This document shows positions 21,420-33,078 of a stretch of 64,000 nucleotides of DNA, piece after piece; positions within the stretch are counted from its first letter, which is position 1; every line of letters starts with the position of its first letter. Where the stretch lies: the NCBI GenBank assembly GCA_022661535.1, contig JAKULF010000009.1:744001-808000 (forward strand), read 5' to 3'. The notes under the pieces were generated by a model. It had not been told where the DNA came from, did no database searches, and saw nothing but the letters and a program-made list of their open reading frames with translations. The position numbers and the translations under genes are program-made. Source of the DNA: Eutypa lata. Lineage: Eukaryota > Ascomycota > Sordariomycetes > Xylariales > Diatrypaceae.

Positions 21420-23094
21420 TCAAACTGCTGGCGTGTCTACACCGGTGATTGGAGTGGTTTGCCAGTTCCTGTGCAAGAGGAAGACTACAGCCGCGGTAAA
21501 TGCCAGACCAACGACTAGAATTCTGAACCGGCCCGACTGGGTGTGACGGAACTCCGAGACTGATAACCGCGCGTTCGTCACGGCGGTCTGAACACCCTCG
21601 CGGCCTAATCGGTAGTACACGAGACCAGCTAAAGCAATGGAGTATCCGGCGTATTGCTGACCTGTCACCGGGTCGCCGAAAATAGCCATCGAAGCGACCA
21701 CAAGCAGGATGTCCTTCAAGACGCCAGACATAGTCAAAACGACAGCGGAAGTTTTACCGATCTAGATGCGGGTGAGCGGGGGAGGGGTACGTCTCTGAAG
21801 GGAAAGACGGGAAGACATACCAGTAGTACGACAGATACATTCAGGAGAAAGGCTACCAGGGCGTTGGCGACCAACGTGAATACACCCAGTGAGTAAAAGT
21901 CGTCCATGGTCATGCGCGGGGCCTCCACAAAGAGCGTGACGACGCCATTGACAAGGGCGCAAGCCGGCGCATAGTAGTAAACGGAGACGAGAGGGTCCAT
22001 CTTGAACTCGGCCGAGCTCAGGAGACGCTGAACCATGACAAGTCGTAGCGCTTCAGCTATGATACCAGCAACCTGATCTGCATCTTCGTTAGGCATCTGC
22101 TAGAGACATTGGGAATTCGCAAAAAAAGAAACATACAGATGAAGCCAACAAGATTGAATTTCAATTCTCCAAACGAAGCGATAGCAACGCCGATGACGAT
22201 TGCGGATACGTTAAACAGGACCTTCAAATTTGGAACTGCCATTCCGAAGGCCCAAGTTGCGAGGAGGGTCGCCACGGCGTTCGTAGCCTGAAGGAAAAAA
22301 GGTTTAGTGAATGGGAACGGGAACGGTCCCTCAGCGGGAGGCAAGACGAACTTTCAGCATTTGGATGAACGACACGCTCAGGTAAAGATAGGCCATGTTT
22401 CCGCCGATCAGACTTAAGCTGAACATGATGCCGATGGGGACAATTGCCCTCCTGAGAAGCATTCGACGTTAACACGACATTCCAGCTCTGTCCCGTTTCT
22501 GGGGGGGGTTAGTATCTTACATGTACGTGCGCGCATCCATAGGAACCTTAAGCCGCGAGTCCAGAGTAGTGGTCGTCCGCGCCATCAACTGCGTCATAGC
22601 GGTAGCGAATACCATGTGCCATGTTGTCAAGAACAGGGCTAAGGGGGCAATTGTGAGCGTTCATGCTGTGGTTTCCTTGCCACCTAACTAAAGTAGGTAT
22701 GCTTGAGCCTGACTAGGAAGGAAACTCACGGAAATCTCCATCGCGAGGGCGCTGTTAGCAAAATACGAGGTTATATCGGTTACCTAGCGGCGTGAGAGAA
22801 GGCTTACCGAAATGCTTCGCTGAAAGCACCCATTTGTTGAACAAGATAACGCTAGAACTTATAGTGATCCAAAAGCTGCGATGATGACTTATCAGTATAG
22901 GATTTCGAGAACTCAACTTACGGTTGACGCGATGCATCAACAAACACCAGCGACATAGTAATCTGGGGATCTTACATAATGTAGAATGCCGGATGGATGT
23001 TGATGCCGGATGTCGCTGATTGAGGGGCCGACTGGGCCGTCCCGCCCTCCAGCCTGCGCTCATCTTCGCCGGATCTCTTACGACTTTCCGACAT
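21420..23094 (-). CDS. TPT-family (DUF250/EamA-like) nucleotide-sugar or phosphate-ester transporter
   Basis: A 386-aa polytopic transporter of the TPT/nucleotide-sugar translocator family, expected in Golgi or ER membranes. Eight exons keep frame: 22976-23094, 22808-22875, 22730-22735, 22521-22638, 22352-22451, 22137-22287, 21821-22077 and 21420-21761. The joined protein has a polar N-terminus ([14 protein letters not shown]), then [64 protein letters not shown] and, near the end, [17 protein letters not shown], all at family-typical places. The third exon is only 6 nt, inferred because it restores a DFPLFLTTW junction in frame. The C-terminus carries an extra hydrophobic segment ([20 protein letters not shown]). 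Substrate cannot be assigned. Confidence 0.88.
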
Positions 23095-24501
23095 TGTTGT
23101 GTTTTGCTTTCTACTCTACCCTCGAGATGTGCTAGGAACATCAGAGAATAGACTGGAAGATGGCGAAGAAAGATAAGTTGGGCGGATTGAAGTTGAATTG
23201 AATCTGACTAACTGACAAGAGTTGTTAAATGAAACATAGGTACTTATTACTTATTCAGCCCCCGGAGATAATGAGCCGGAACGACTTTCCGAACTTGACC
23301 GTTAAGTACCCAAGCAAGCCCAGAAAGGTATGACGCGCGTCATAAAACTGCGTGCTACATACTTAGGTATTACCCCTGGCTGCTCTGCCCTTAACTCGTT
23401 ATCGCATCGCACGGCCCACGCCAATCAGGGTCAACCTCATTTCCTCGTTTCCTACACATGCTGACTGACATGTCATCTTTGAAACCACCATTTTCAATTT
23501 GCTATGATTAATAAATGTGTGCTAGTATGCAACCTTCAGGAGGAACTCATAGAGAGCCTACACGCTTACCGCATAGACATCATTTCTAAAGCGTTGTGTG
23601 TTAGAAGGTTATAGGTACAGTTGAATAGTGGAATCCTTCTTTTGCTTCGTACACTAAACTTAGTACGGTCTAGAGCAGTTACCAAGCAGTTGCCAAGTTA
23701 CCTACTACCTACTGTAGGTAGGTAGTTAATGGTGTATGATAGGGGCATTAGATATCAGGAAATCAAATGCGATGATTTACTTATGACTACCTAGGTAACT
23801 AGGTAGACTGTGAGATTGTGCTTGTTTATACGATACTATAAATTAAGTAAAGAACATTATCTTCTTCAAGGGGATGAGGTGGGGGCGTTATCACTGATCA
23901 ATACCTACTCAGCTGCGGCTGAAAATCTCGGGATAGACCTGTCTCCATGGGTGCCGACAACCACACTTGCCGCATCAAGTGAAGCATCACATCCAATTCA
24001 CCAGTGAGCCGTTCCTTTCTTTTCTTACTGAAGCAGGTTCAAGTCTCTATTTCGAGCGATGTTGATCCTACAACTTTCGGTGACGACTAGTCCGAAGGGA
24101 GGATGGGGGTATGCCGGTTTAGGCGTTCCCTAACTTACCCCCTAACTATTAAAATCCTATCATTTACCTCTTAGACTTCTAGGGGAGGATTATAGAGGGA
24201 GATATGTAAATCGCATCTACGAATTCCCATTTGCGTGTGAAACTCAGGTATGCATGTATTAAGTATATATAATCATGTAGATACTGGCGTGCCACAAGCC
24301 TTGCTTATGCGAGATTCAGCTCTTCATTTTAGTTCGTCTCCTCGGGTTGCAAAAAAATTCTGACCTAATGAGGGGTATCTGGAATCACATCTAACGTCGC
24401 CTCACCGTCCAATTCATGCTAAGATCACAGCCCGTCATTCGGAATTACCTCGAAAATCACTAGAACAGCGGGAAAAGAAGGCCTAAGTCCTCAACTTCAA
24501 T
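23095..24501. other. Divergent intergenic region (1.4 kb)
   Basis: No gene recognised. Contains a self-complementary CTACCTACTGTAGGTAGGTAG near 23704-23725. Confidence 0.5.
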
Positions 24502-26394
24502 ATGAATCGATATTACTCGCAGTATAGCTCGGACTGGTCCCATATTACCCAGCAACCCGTGGAGAAGGCAAGGGAAGAATACAGCCCGGCGAGTGAGACA
24601 ATAGAGAGCTTCGAGCCAGCCGTTCTCGCCGAATTCTATAAGTATCAGCGCATCGAGGAACCATGGACGACCCGAGTGCTTGTGCTGAGTCCAGGGAATG
24701 AGACTGATAGGTTGGAAGGTCACCTTGAGACCCTAGAGATTGGAAGTGGACAAGAGTATAGGGCGCTGTCGTACGTTTGGGGTGAGCCACATGAGACTGA
24801 TGTGATATTCATCGACGGGAAACGCTTGTCCATAACGAAAAGTCTCGATGCTGCTCTAAGGCACGGCCGTTTTTCTGACAAGCCCCTCAGAATTTGGGTG
24901 GACCAGCTCTGTATCAACCAGAAGGACAACATTGAACGCAGCCAGCAAGTGCAGCTAATGCATGCGATTTTCAAACACGCGACACAAGTACTGGTATGGC
25001 TCGGATTAGACCCGGATGGCCTAGCATCCAGAGCATTCCAACTTTGCAAGTCCCTTTGCTCAATCTTCGACGATGAATTGCTGGCTGCGCTTTGTATGAA
25101 GGCGGGTGCTGAATTCGACTGGATACCGAACAAACACTGGGACGCTCTACGAGAACTTACTGAACTCCCGTGGTTTCGTCGAGCTTGGATTCCGCAAGAA
25201 ATTGGCACTGACACACCAGCAATCGTCCAATGGGGCCATGCTCATATCAAATGGGAACCTCTAGTTCAGGCAATGCGAAAGTTGGCGCAAAACTGGGAGC
25301 TGAGAAAGAAGCATAATATTCACACGAGATTGGTCACGTCGCTCTATAGGGGATTTGTAGAACAGCCGGACGTGGCCGGGGTTCCAGCTCAGCAGAACTT
25401 CGTCTATCAGCTTTACTTGAGTGCCCTGACTGTGGCAAGTGACCCCCGAGACTACGTGTTTTCCCGTCTTGGTCACTATTCTGCATGGATAGCATCTGAG
25501 AGGAAGATGATCATACAGCCAGATTATGACAACTCGATAGAAGCTATTTATCATGAAATAGCGATTCGATCACTCAAAGCCTACTCGAACCTGACCATCT
25601 TGAATGCCGTTATAAACGACGCGAAGACACAGCTACCTAGCTGGGTACCACGATGGGACACTGAACAAAGGCTCTGCAATCTAATCGGCTACCCCGGCAG
25701 ATACAAGGCCTTTGTCGCTCAGAACTTAGAAATCTCTTTTGAGGACGACTTCAAGACTCTGGTGCTAAAAGGCTACGCGATTGATACCATTGCTCGGACA
25801 ACAGCCAAATTTGTGCCAGAATGCTTTTCCCCTCACTCGAAGAAAAGAAGCATCTTGCGTTCTGCCCGGTCTCTAACGGGCCTACAATCGAAAGAGCCCT
25901 TCCGCTCAAAACCGAGATATCGCAATGCAGCTAACATTTCAGCACTCGAAGCATTCTTGGACACTCTAGCCCCTTCCGCTGTTGTCGCAGCTATAGATCC
26001 AGAAGCATCCCTTTTAGGGAGCGGCATCGCAGCTTTAGATAGGATGTCCATCTCCAACCCCAACCCCCCCTCGAAACACGATCCGAGGAAAAAGAAGGGG
26101 TCATCAAGCGACAACCCCAAAGCCAAACCATCTGTGTGGATGCAGGTTGCAGAGAATCACGCGGCTCATAGGAAGTTTGCTGTAACAGAGGAAGGATATT
26201 TCGCCATGGTACCGTCAATAGCTGAACAGGGAGATATTTTGTGTGCTCTATTTGGGGGGGAGACACCATATGTTCTCCGGAAAATTCACAACCATCGATA
26301 TTCTTTCATTGGAGAAGCATACGAACATTCATTTGCGAATAACCGGGCTTCGTTTGGAACGGGATATGCTGAGGAGGTCTTTCGTATCCAGTGA
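24502..26394 (+). CDS. HET-domain protein (heterokaryon incompatibility type)
   Basis: A 630-aa intronless protein starting MNRYYSQYSS. The HET domain spans about residues 86-240: YRALSYVWG (86-94), RIWVDQLCINQ (130-140), ERSQQVQLMHAIFKHA and VLVWLG (164-168), then WFRRAWIPQEI. These are the three conserved HET blocks, linked to non-self recognition and, in known cases, cell death on activation. The rest contains RDYVFSRLGHY and a C-terminal block GDILCALFGGETPYVLRK with YSFIGEAY, both usual in this family. A low-complexity insert (about 510-550, Pro/Lys/Ser-rich) is present. No NLR partner is adjacent. All motifs are intact, so the gene looks functional. Confidence 0.92.
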   Translation: MNRYYSQYSSDWSHITQQPVEKAREEYSPASETIESFEPAVLAEFYKYQRIEEPWTTRVLVLSPGNETDRLEGHLETLEIGSGQEYRALSYVWGEPHETDVIFIDGKRLSITKSLDAALRHGRFSDKPLRIWVDQLCINQKDNIERSQQVQLMHAIFKHATQVLVWLGLDPDGLASRAFQLCKSLCSIFDDELLAALCMKAGAEFDWIPNKHWDALRELTELPWFRRAWIPQEIGTDTPAIVQWGHAHIKWEPLVQAMRKLAQNWELRKKHNIHTRLVTSLYRGFVEQPDVAGVPAQQNFVYQLYLSALTVASDPRDYVFSRLGHYSAWIASERKMIIQPDYDNSIEAIYHEIAIRSLKAYSNLTILNAVINDAKTQLPSWVPRWDTEQRLCNLIGYPGRYKAFVAQNLEISFEDDFKTLVLKGYAIDTIARTTAKFVPECFSPHSKKRSILRSARSLTGLQSKEPFRSKPRYRNAANISALEAFLDTLAPSAVVAAIDPEASLLGSGIAALDRMSISNPNPPSKHDPRKKKGSSSDNPKAKPSVWMQVAENHAAHRKFAVTEEGYFAMVPSIAEQGDILCALFGGETPYVLRKIHNHRYSFIGEAYEHSFANNRASFGTGYAEEVFRIQ

Positions 26395-26856
26395 CTAACA
26401 TGGTACAACCTACCAAAGTAACTAAGTAACTGGCTGAGCTAGAAGTCGAGATTTTGGGTCGGAATTTCATGTCGGAGATTTCGACTTCGAATTACATAAA
26501 TACGCGCTTAGGTATAGCAACAACGAAACTGTCATCAATCACGATTCATCACGTTCTGAAGAAGGCAAGCAGCTTTATGTATGATATTTCCATACGGTGC
26601 AAGTAATATATAGATAAATCAGATATCGAAGATGTCGTGACATCTCCATTCGAAGCCACCCGTAGCGGCACCGTCCCCAACACCGCAGACCCCCAGTCCC
26701 CAGTTCCCCAACCCTCCCCCATATATGCAATAGTGAATGGTCCAATGGACCATGAATATATACAAGCGAATGAAAAAAAAATTGGTAGAAGAGAAAACAA
26801 GGGTCACAAATAGAAACCCCCTATCTCGCAAAAAGGCATAACAGAAAGACGTGGTT
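26395..26856. other. Convergent intergenic region
   Basis: No gene; expected 3' UTRs of the HET and GH16 genes. Confidence 0.5.
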
Positions 26857-27992
26857 TTACGTGCTCCAAGCCGCGACGTACGCGATCTCCATATCGACGT
26901 CCTCGCCGCTGAGGGTGTTCGCGTTGGGGGTGGTCTCGCCGGAGATGCCGTTGGGGAAGCCGCCGCCGACGGCGACGTTGAGCAGGATCATCTTGTTGCT
27001 GGCGCTGAGGGCCTGCCAGACGGCCTCGTTGCTCTGGAGCTGGGCCGGGGTGATGGACCAGCTCAGCTGGCGGTCGACGTAGAAGTTCAGGCTCTGCTGC
27101 GTCCAGTCCGCGCTGGTCCGGTCGATCTCCGCCGCGATCGTGTGCCACTCGCCCCGCGTGAACGCCCCGCTCGACCCGATCCCGTTGTACTCGTCGCACA
27201 CGCCCCCCGGCGCCTGGTCGCAGTGCACCGTGTGGTACACCGTGCTCGCCCCGTTCGCCGTCTCCAGGATGTCGATCTCCCCGATCGACGGCCAGAGGCC
27301 GTGGTCGTTGCGGAAGTCGCTACCCATCATCCAGAAAGCGGGCCAGACTGGTTGTCCTCAGTTAGTACGGGGTCGTTTGCACATATTTATGCGGTGAGAA
27401 GTCTAGGGCGACGGTGGGAGGGAGGGTTCGAAACCCTTTCCAAGAACACCATAGCTCCAAGCGTACCAGGTGTTTTGGGAGAAATAGGGGTAAAGAGACT
27501 GAAAAAAAATAGAAGAAGTTACTTACTGCCCATCTCGGATCCCTGGGCCATGTTCGAAGAACCGACCTTGAGGTTCGCCTCAACCCAGAGCTTGCCACCC
27601 TCGGGGGCGCCGAACTCCACATTGGCCGTGGTCTCTATCCGGGCCGAGGTCCATTGGCCGTTGTTGTTCTGGGGCGTGATGGCCAGGTTGCCCTCGGCGT
27701 TGATGTTGATGTTGGACGCATCCTGGGTGTAGGTCTGGATCTCGCCCGTGCCCCAGTTCTCCGGTCCGCCCGGGTACGACGTCCCCACGTCGTACTGCCA
27801 GGTGTTGGTGTCCAAGACACCGGCGGAGAAATCGTCGAGGAATAGCTGGTTGGCGTAGCCGGGCGGCGGCGCCGTGTTGTTCTGACGAACCTGGATCACA
27901 TGGCCGGCCCGGAGTGTCCGCCGGTCGATCGGGTTGGCACAGGCAAGGCCTGAGAAGACCGCGAGGGTGGTAAGAAGAGTTGACTGAACCAT
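26857..27992 (-). CDS. Secreted GH16 beta-glucanase
   Basis: A 318-aa glycoside hydrolase family 16 enzyme, probably an endo-beta-1,3(4)-glucanase acting on cell-wall or plant glucans. Two exons (27527-27992 and 26857-27347) join at MG-IWPAFWMMG in phase. A signal peptide (STLLTTLAVFSGLACA) and a short propeptide (IDRR) start the protein. Catalytic motif EIDILE lies at residues 178-183, with Glu178 as nucleophile, Asp180 as helper and Glu183 as acid/base. Other family marks are LWPSIGEI, WHTIAAEIDR, LLNVAVGGGFPN and the final VDMEIAYVAAW. Length is normal, with no carbohydrate-binding module or GPI tail. Probably secreted; substrate is inference from the family. Confidence 0.93.
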
Positions 27993-30935
27993 TGTGTATT
28001 CTGTACGTAACTATGGGTTTACTTTTTTCTGGTTTTCTAGCAGGAAGTTTGGAAAGCAGTGAACGAAGCCGTACTAAGGGCTTAGATAGAATGAATGTGA
28101 GTAATTGTGTATGTTTAAGGAATGTACAGTGTCTTCTAGACACAGGCCTGTTGGCAAAAAAAGGAGTGTGTTTCTTCCTGCTCCGACTCTGGAGGTAAAC
28201 CGTCAAATGTTGATATCAAACGAAAACGCCTCTCAGGAGTCTGGACGGACGCACCGGCCTATACATATATAGCTGGATTCTCTGACCATAAGGACTTTTT
28301 TTAGGTACTCGGCTGCCGGGGTCCAGCTCGAACTCCTCGTGATCCCATTGGCCGATGACCGCGTCGACTGCAACGCCCATGGGATCAAGCCATCCATGGC
28401 TACTGCGAAGTCACCTACCCGGCTTTGATTCTAGACGACTCTAGCTTCCCATTTAGGGATGTTTCAGGGCAATTTTCCTAGTAAACAAAAAAAAGTGACC
28501 AGCAAGCCCGCTAGGCGTCCTGTACAACATGTTGGCGAGAGGTGTGGGCTGATTGGAGCATGCGCATGGCCCAGAGATTCCTGAATGAGACTAGCCAGGC
28601 ACAAGAGTACGATGATGGACGCCGGGATCTTGATGATGCGGCCTGGCGGCCCTACTCATTCGGCCATTCGACAGTCCTGTGTGCTCGGTGACGGGCCGGC
28701 CTCTAATAACCATGTAGAGGTGTTCAGTCTTTTGACATGTAACTGTCAACTCAAAATGGAAGGCAAGGATACATGTCGTGCCGATCGCTCACTAGTTTGG
28801 GGCGTGGTCTCCGGATTGTTAGTGTGCAGGGAAGTGGTGAGCTAAATATTAATAGACGCGACCTTCCTATTGGATCTTAAGATATATGTACTATGTAGGC
28901 GTGACCCCTGAAAATAGTAGCTGAACGGGGAGAAATGTTCCTTGGGTGGAGTCAGGACAAGACCACGGAGTCGGTACGATTGGGTTATCCTACATAGCTT
29001 CTAAAGATTCGAAAAAACTAACCGATTTCAATGTTTTAGCATTTGTTTCATCCGATGTTGTCTCCAACGAATGAGATCTGTTAATCGATCTATCCTCTGC
29101 CGATGCCATTCAGATTAATCAATTAACGAGACCCCGGATTCTACGGAAGCAATGAAATGGTCCACGAATGAGATTCTCTCTTATGGGAACGAAGGTAGAA
29201 CCCGAAAAGAAGGTATCCTCCCTTATTACCGAGCCTAGCTCTTATTATGAGGCTGAGAAGTATTTGCTCTATTATACCTATTAAGAAATTAAACTCTAGG
29301 CGAGATCTGTTTAATTATCATATGTGAGATATTAGGGTTGACAAGCGACGATGGGTTGGTTACCTTAAACCGATCCATGTATCTAGTAAGCAGAATGCAT
29401 CTTACATGTTTCAACGGGCAGCACGGGATAAGCTCTAGCTAAAAATGGTGCGAGGTGGAATGCGCGGGCTGGCGATCTCTACTTATATAAGTAAGTCCAG
29501 TCTACCTCCATCTTTCGTTTGGTGCTTCCTCCGACCTGGCTGGGCTGGGCTGTCGTGTCGTCTTCTCATGGCTGCGCCGTAGGGTAACCTCGAGCGTACG
29601 AGGCCGGAAGGTCAGTCAGGCCTTCAGGACCATAATTGTGCTGCGCGTGTAATACCTATCGGTTCCGAAACGAAGCTCGTGAAGCTTGCAGCCGCCGCCG
29701 CATTCCTTCATGCGTGTGTAAGTAGGTAATCAGATGCGCGACAGCGGGAACTTTGCGTGGCGCATACCGAAAATTCACGTGAACGACCTGCTAGATCTGA
29801 CGATGTCACGATCTTTATGTTTCGAAATAGTGGGAATAACTAGCGCCCAAATATATTGCTGCGGGAAAGAAAAGATAAAATAAGAAAAGACTTCTGGAAC
29901 CTACCACGCTTACTATAATCTCGCTGCGAGGAAGTCCTAACTATTTCTTTGGTAGTTCCGTTCATTTACTGTAATTACAGGGGTGGATGGTAATCAGCTC
30001 AATGAGCCGGAAGGTTCAGGTCAACTTCAGCTTGCAGCGTCGAAATACCAATGAAGGCTGATTGCAGAATGTAACAAGAGCCTTGAATCTCTTATTGTCC
30101 TACTTGAAGTTTCAGCCCAGAAAGAAGACCGTAGTGTAGTAGGTAGTTATAGGAGGTCAGATCATCCTCCGAACATGATCTGAAGGCAATGCCAAGTCCT
30201 GCATGTAAGTTGTGCAGCGTAGGGCAGGATTGAGGCTCAATCAATCAATCAATCAATCCATCATGATTTCCCGCGTTTTTGGGTAATTAAGGAACTGCAG
30301 GGAAGCATCATGTTATCTATGGTCGCATTGCTGCCCGCATCCTTCCTCGCCCAATGTAATTCCGGGCGAAATGGACAGCCGCCGGCTTTTGTTTGAAGCT
30401 GAGACAGGCTGAATCTGCGACCGCCAACCAACCGCCAGTGAAGAACTACCACCTAGCCGCGAAATCGGTTCGCCTTACACCACAGAAAAAAGCCATATTA
30501 AAAGGTGAACGCCTCCGCCGCTTGTCACACCTACAGATTTATGCCAAAGACTGTATTTTCAACCAATCCTTCACTTCACTCAACGATTAGAATGCACGCC
30601 AGTTGTCGCACATCGTTCGTGAAACTCAAGTAGTTTTTACATCTCGCATTAGTCATTATTTCATTTCATGCCTATCTTTCATCTATCATAGCGCGTGGGG
30701 GCCAAATGTCCGACATCTAAGCGTTACTTACACACCTTTCTTTTGCGTGTGTGTATACAAGAGAGGAGACCGACCCTTCCTCCGGGTTTGTCTGAGGGGT
30801 TCATCCATCATTACAAAGGGACCATCATACCGAACGTTCCATGTTCCAGCTCCCTCCCCCCAATCTCTCTATCTCGCTCTCTCTCGAAGCGATCGTACGG
30901 ACGAGCGTCGTATCATTAGGGTAAGTTACGCTAGG
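27993..30935. other. Intergenic region (2.9 kb), GH16 to MFS
   Basis: No gene supported. It contains the GH16 promoter side, an AT-rich stretch at about 28850-29400 and a TCAA tetranucleotide repeat at about 30238-30256. Short ORFs lack recognisable features. Confidence 0.5.
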
Positions 30936-33078
30936 TCACGTCGTATCAAAGAAGCTCACTTGACGCTTCAGCAGCGAGAGGTCCACGAGGCCCATGGCGC
31001 GACCATCCCAGCGCTTCACGTGCTCGTCGCAGAACCACCAGACGGCGCAGACCGCGGCGGCGATGGCAACCTGCGCGGCGCCCATGCCGACCGTGGCGGC
31101 CTTGAGCCCGTCCCACGACCACACGGCGTTCGGGACGCCGAGGACAAAGACGCCGGCGGCGAGGCTCCGCAGGCACGCCAGCCCCCCGTTCATGTCGGCG
31201 GTGTTGCGCAGGCCGACCTGCAGGCTCGAGGACGTGAAGGCCGTCGATCGCTGGATCGTGGGGCGGATCGTCGCGTCGAGCATCAGCGACCCCGCGCCGA
31301 GGAGGCCCAGCAGGAGCGAAACGACCGGGAAGCTCAGCCGGTCGCCGAGGTAGCCCAGGGTCCACGGCGTGCCGCTGTTGTCGCTGCCGGCGGGTATCTG
31401 CATGATGCCCTTGATGTATAATCCGAAGCCGAAAACGCCGATTGACGCGATGGCTGTGCCTGTCGCGATGATCGCCACGTGTATAGCCGACGTGTAACGT
31501 TTGAAAACGAAGGTAAGTGCTAGTATAGTAGCGGCAGCGACCGCGGTGGTGAGTAGGAAGGGGCCTGTCATCAGGACGCCCAGGGCTGACTCCGTCAGCA
31601 TGAAAGGCATGGGCGAGAATAATAGTGAGAGGGAGCTCGCCAGGCTCCAGAGGCCGACGTAGGGCAGCAGCGTAGCGACGAAGAGGAGAATCGTCGTGGG
31701 GGCGATCAAGGCCCGCGGTGCTTGCATAACGAGGCGCAAGTGGATCGATTCTGCCCTGTACGACCACGGCTTCATCTTGGCGAGGTAGGTCTGCGCGGCA
31801 TCCTTGGTGAACGCTATGCGGGGCCACCGCGCCTCCGATTCGGCCCGAGCCGTTGCTGGCATTGGTGGGTAAAAGTTCGAGCGATCGAAAGTGGTCTCGG
31901 GCGCGCCGAAGACCAGCAAAAGAATGGCGACCGACAGGAAGCTGCCGATGATCTTGAATTGCGTCGTGAAGCCGTTGGGACCGGAAGACGCAACGCCGCC
32001 CAGCAGGGGTGGGCCCCATGTCGTGGCGGTAGCGACTACGTGGTAAAACGCGATTTTGGTCGGACGCTCATGTTCCTACGTCGCATTAGCGGATTCATTT
32101 CCCTCTTTAAGATTTAGGACATGTGAGTGTCATCGTACAAAGTAAGTGTCCTGGATTGAGGAGAGGACCAGCGTCTCGAAGGCACCCCAGCCCAACCCCT
32201 GGAATACTCGGGCCGTCATGTGTTCGGAGAAGCTGCCCAGGATATTGATGTTCAACATGACACCGGTGAAAATAAGAAGGAGCGAAACTAGATAGACGGG
32301 TCGTTTCCCGAATATCCTAGCAATTATTAAGCTGAGAGTTCCCGTGAAAGCGGAAACCATTAGTGGCACAGCCGTAAGTGCGACTGCTGCCGTGTACGAC
32401 ACATTATACCTCATCGCGACGTCGCCATGGGCGGTGATGAAAGCCGTCTTCATAACGCCTACTAGCGCAACCATATACAGTAGCGCGCCGAAGTTGAGAT
32501 GTTTTCTCCATATCGGCCAGTTCTACACGTGCCGGTTAATACACATGAAGGAATACGGAATAGTGGTACTTCTGGGAGCGAGAGGCGCTTACTAAAGGAT
32601 CTAGAGGGTCGTCGCTGGGCTGCGGAGAGAGCTCCACGCCCGAGAATTTCCCCGTTCCATACTTAATCGTTCTCTTCGTCTCTGCACTGGCAAAGGAGAG
32701 CGTTTTGGTGGAAGCCGTGACTGGCCTGGTCCGGTCCTTCGCTACTGGCGGTGGTGGGAGAGGTGGAGGTATGAAATCGAGCTTGATGTCGAGGGGGCGC
32801 GATAGCTCTCGGATGGGTTCGCCACCTTGCGGAGGGAACAGAAGCTTCGCGGTGCTTCCTGTCGGTGATAACACGCTCCGTGGCGAGGACAGCCCGCTCG
32901 GATCCGGGCTCGGACTCCCCCTTGGACTCCCTCTTGGGCTCCCCCCGGGAGATTCTAGCACAGGCGGCAGGGGCGGTAGCGTCTTCCGCACGCTCACGCT
33001 CAGCCTGGGAGGCGACGGGAAGCTCTTCTCGATCTCGGATATGTCGATAGTCGATCCTGTGGATTCCGGGCGCGACAT
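30936..33078 (-). CDS. MFS transporter (DHA1-like)
   Basis: A 669-aa major facilitator protein in three exons: 32593-33078, 32139-32522 and 30936-32075, all joining in phase 0. The first 160 residues form a long cytosolic Pro/Ser-rich tail with SPRGSPRGSPSPDPS repeats. TM segments begin after NWPIWRKH (WRKHLNFGALLYMVALVGVM), and RIFGKRPVYLVSLLLIF fits the MFS loop 2-3 motif, followed by ARVFQGLGWGAFETLV. About 12 hydrophobic segments follow, including WTLGYLGDRLSFPVVSLLLG. This fits fungal DHA1/UNC-93-like exporters at the plasma membrane; cargo is unknown. Start ATG at 33078 is the first in frame. Confidence 0.88.

Noticed and set aside
21342..21440. tRNA-like segment (TGCCAGAGTGGTCGAAGG followed by GGGTTCGGATC)
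   Set aside because: The first part looks like a D-arm, but no paired acceptor, anticodon stem or matching T-arm could be found.
22639..22807. Single 169-nt intron joining TPT exons 2 and 4 directly
   Set aside because: In frame, but loses two family-conserved residues before LFLTTW; the 6-nt exon model fits better. Kept as an alternative.
26851..27732. 293-aa plus-strand ORF over the GH16 gene
   Set aside because: Antisense of GH16 coding sequence and runs through the intron; no domain features.
28585..28845. 86-aa ORF between GH16 and MFS
   Set aside because: Chance ORF; composition and codon use do not look coding.
30946..32019. 357-aa minus-strand ORF in another frame of the MFS gene
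   Set aside because: Arg/Pro/His-rich out-of-frame shadow of the transporter exon; no membrane helices.
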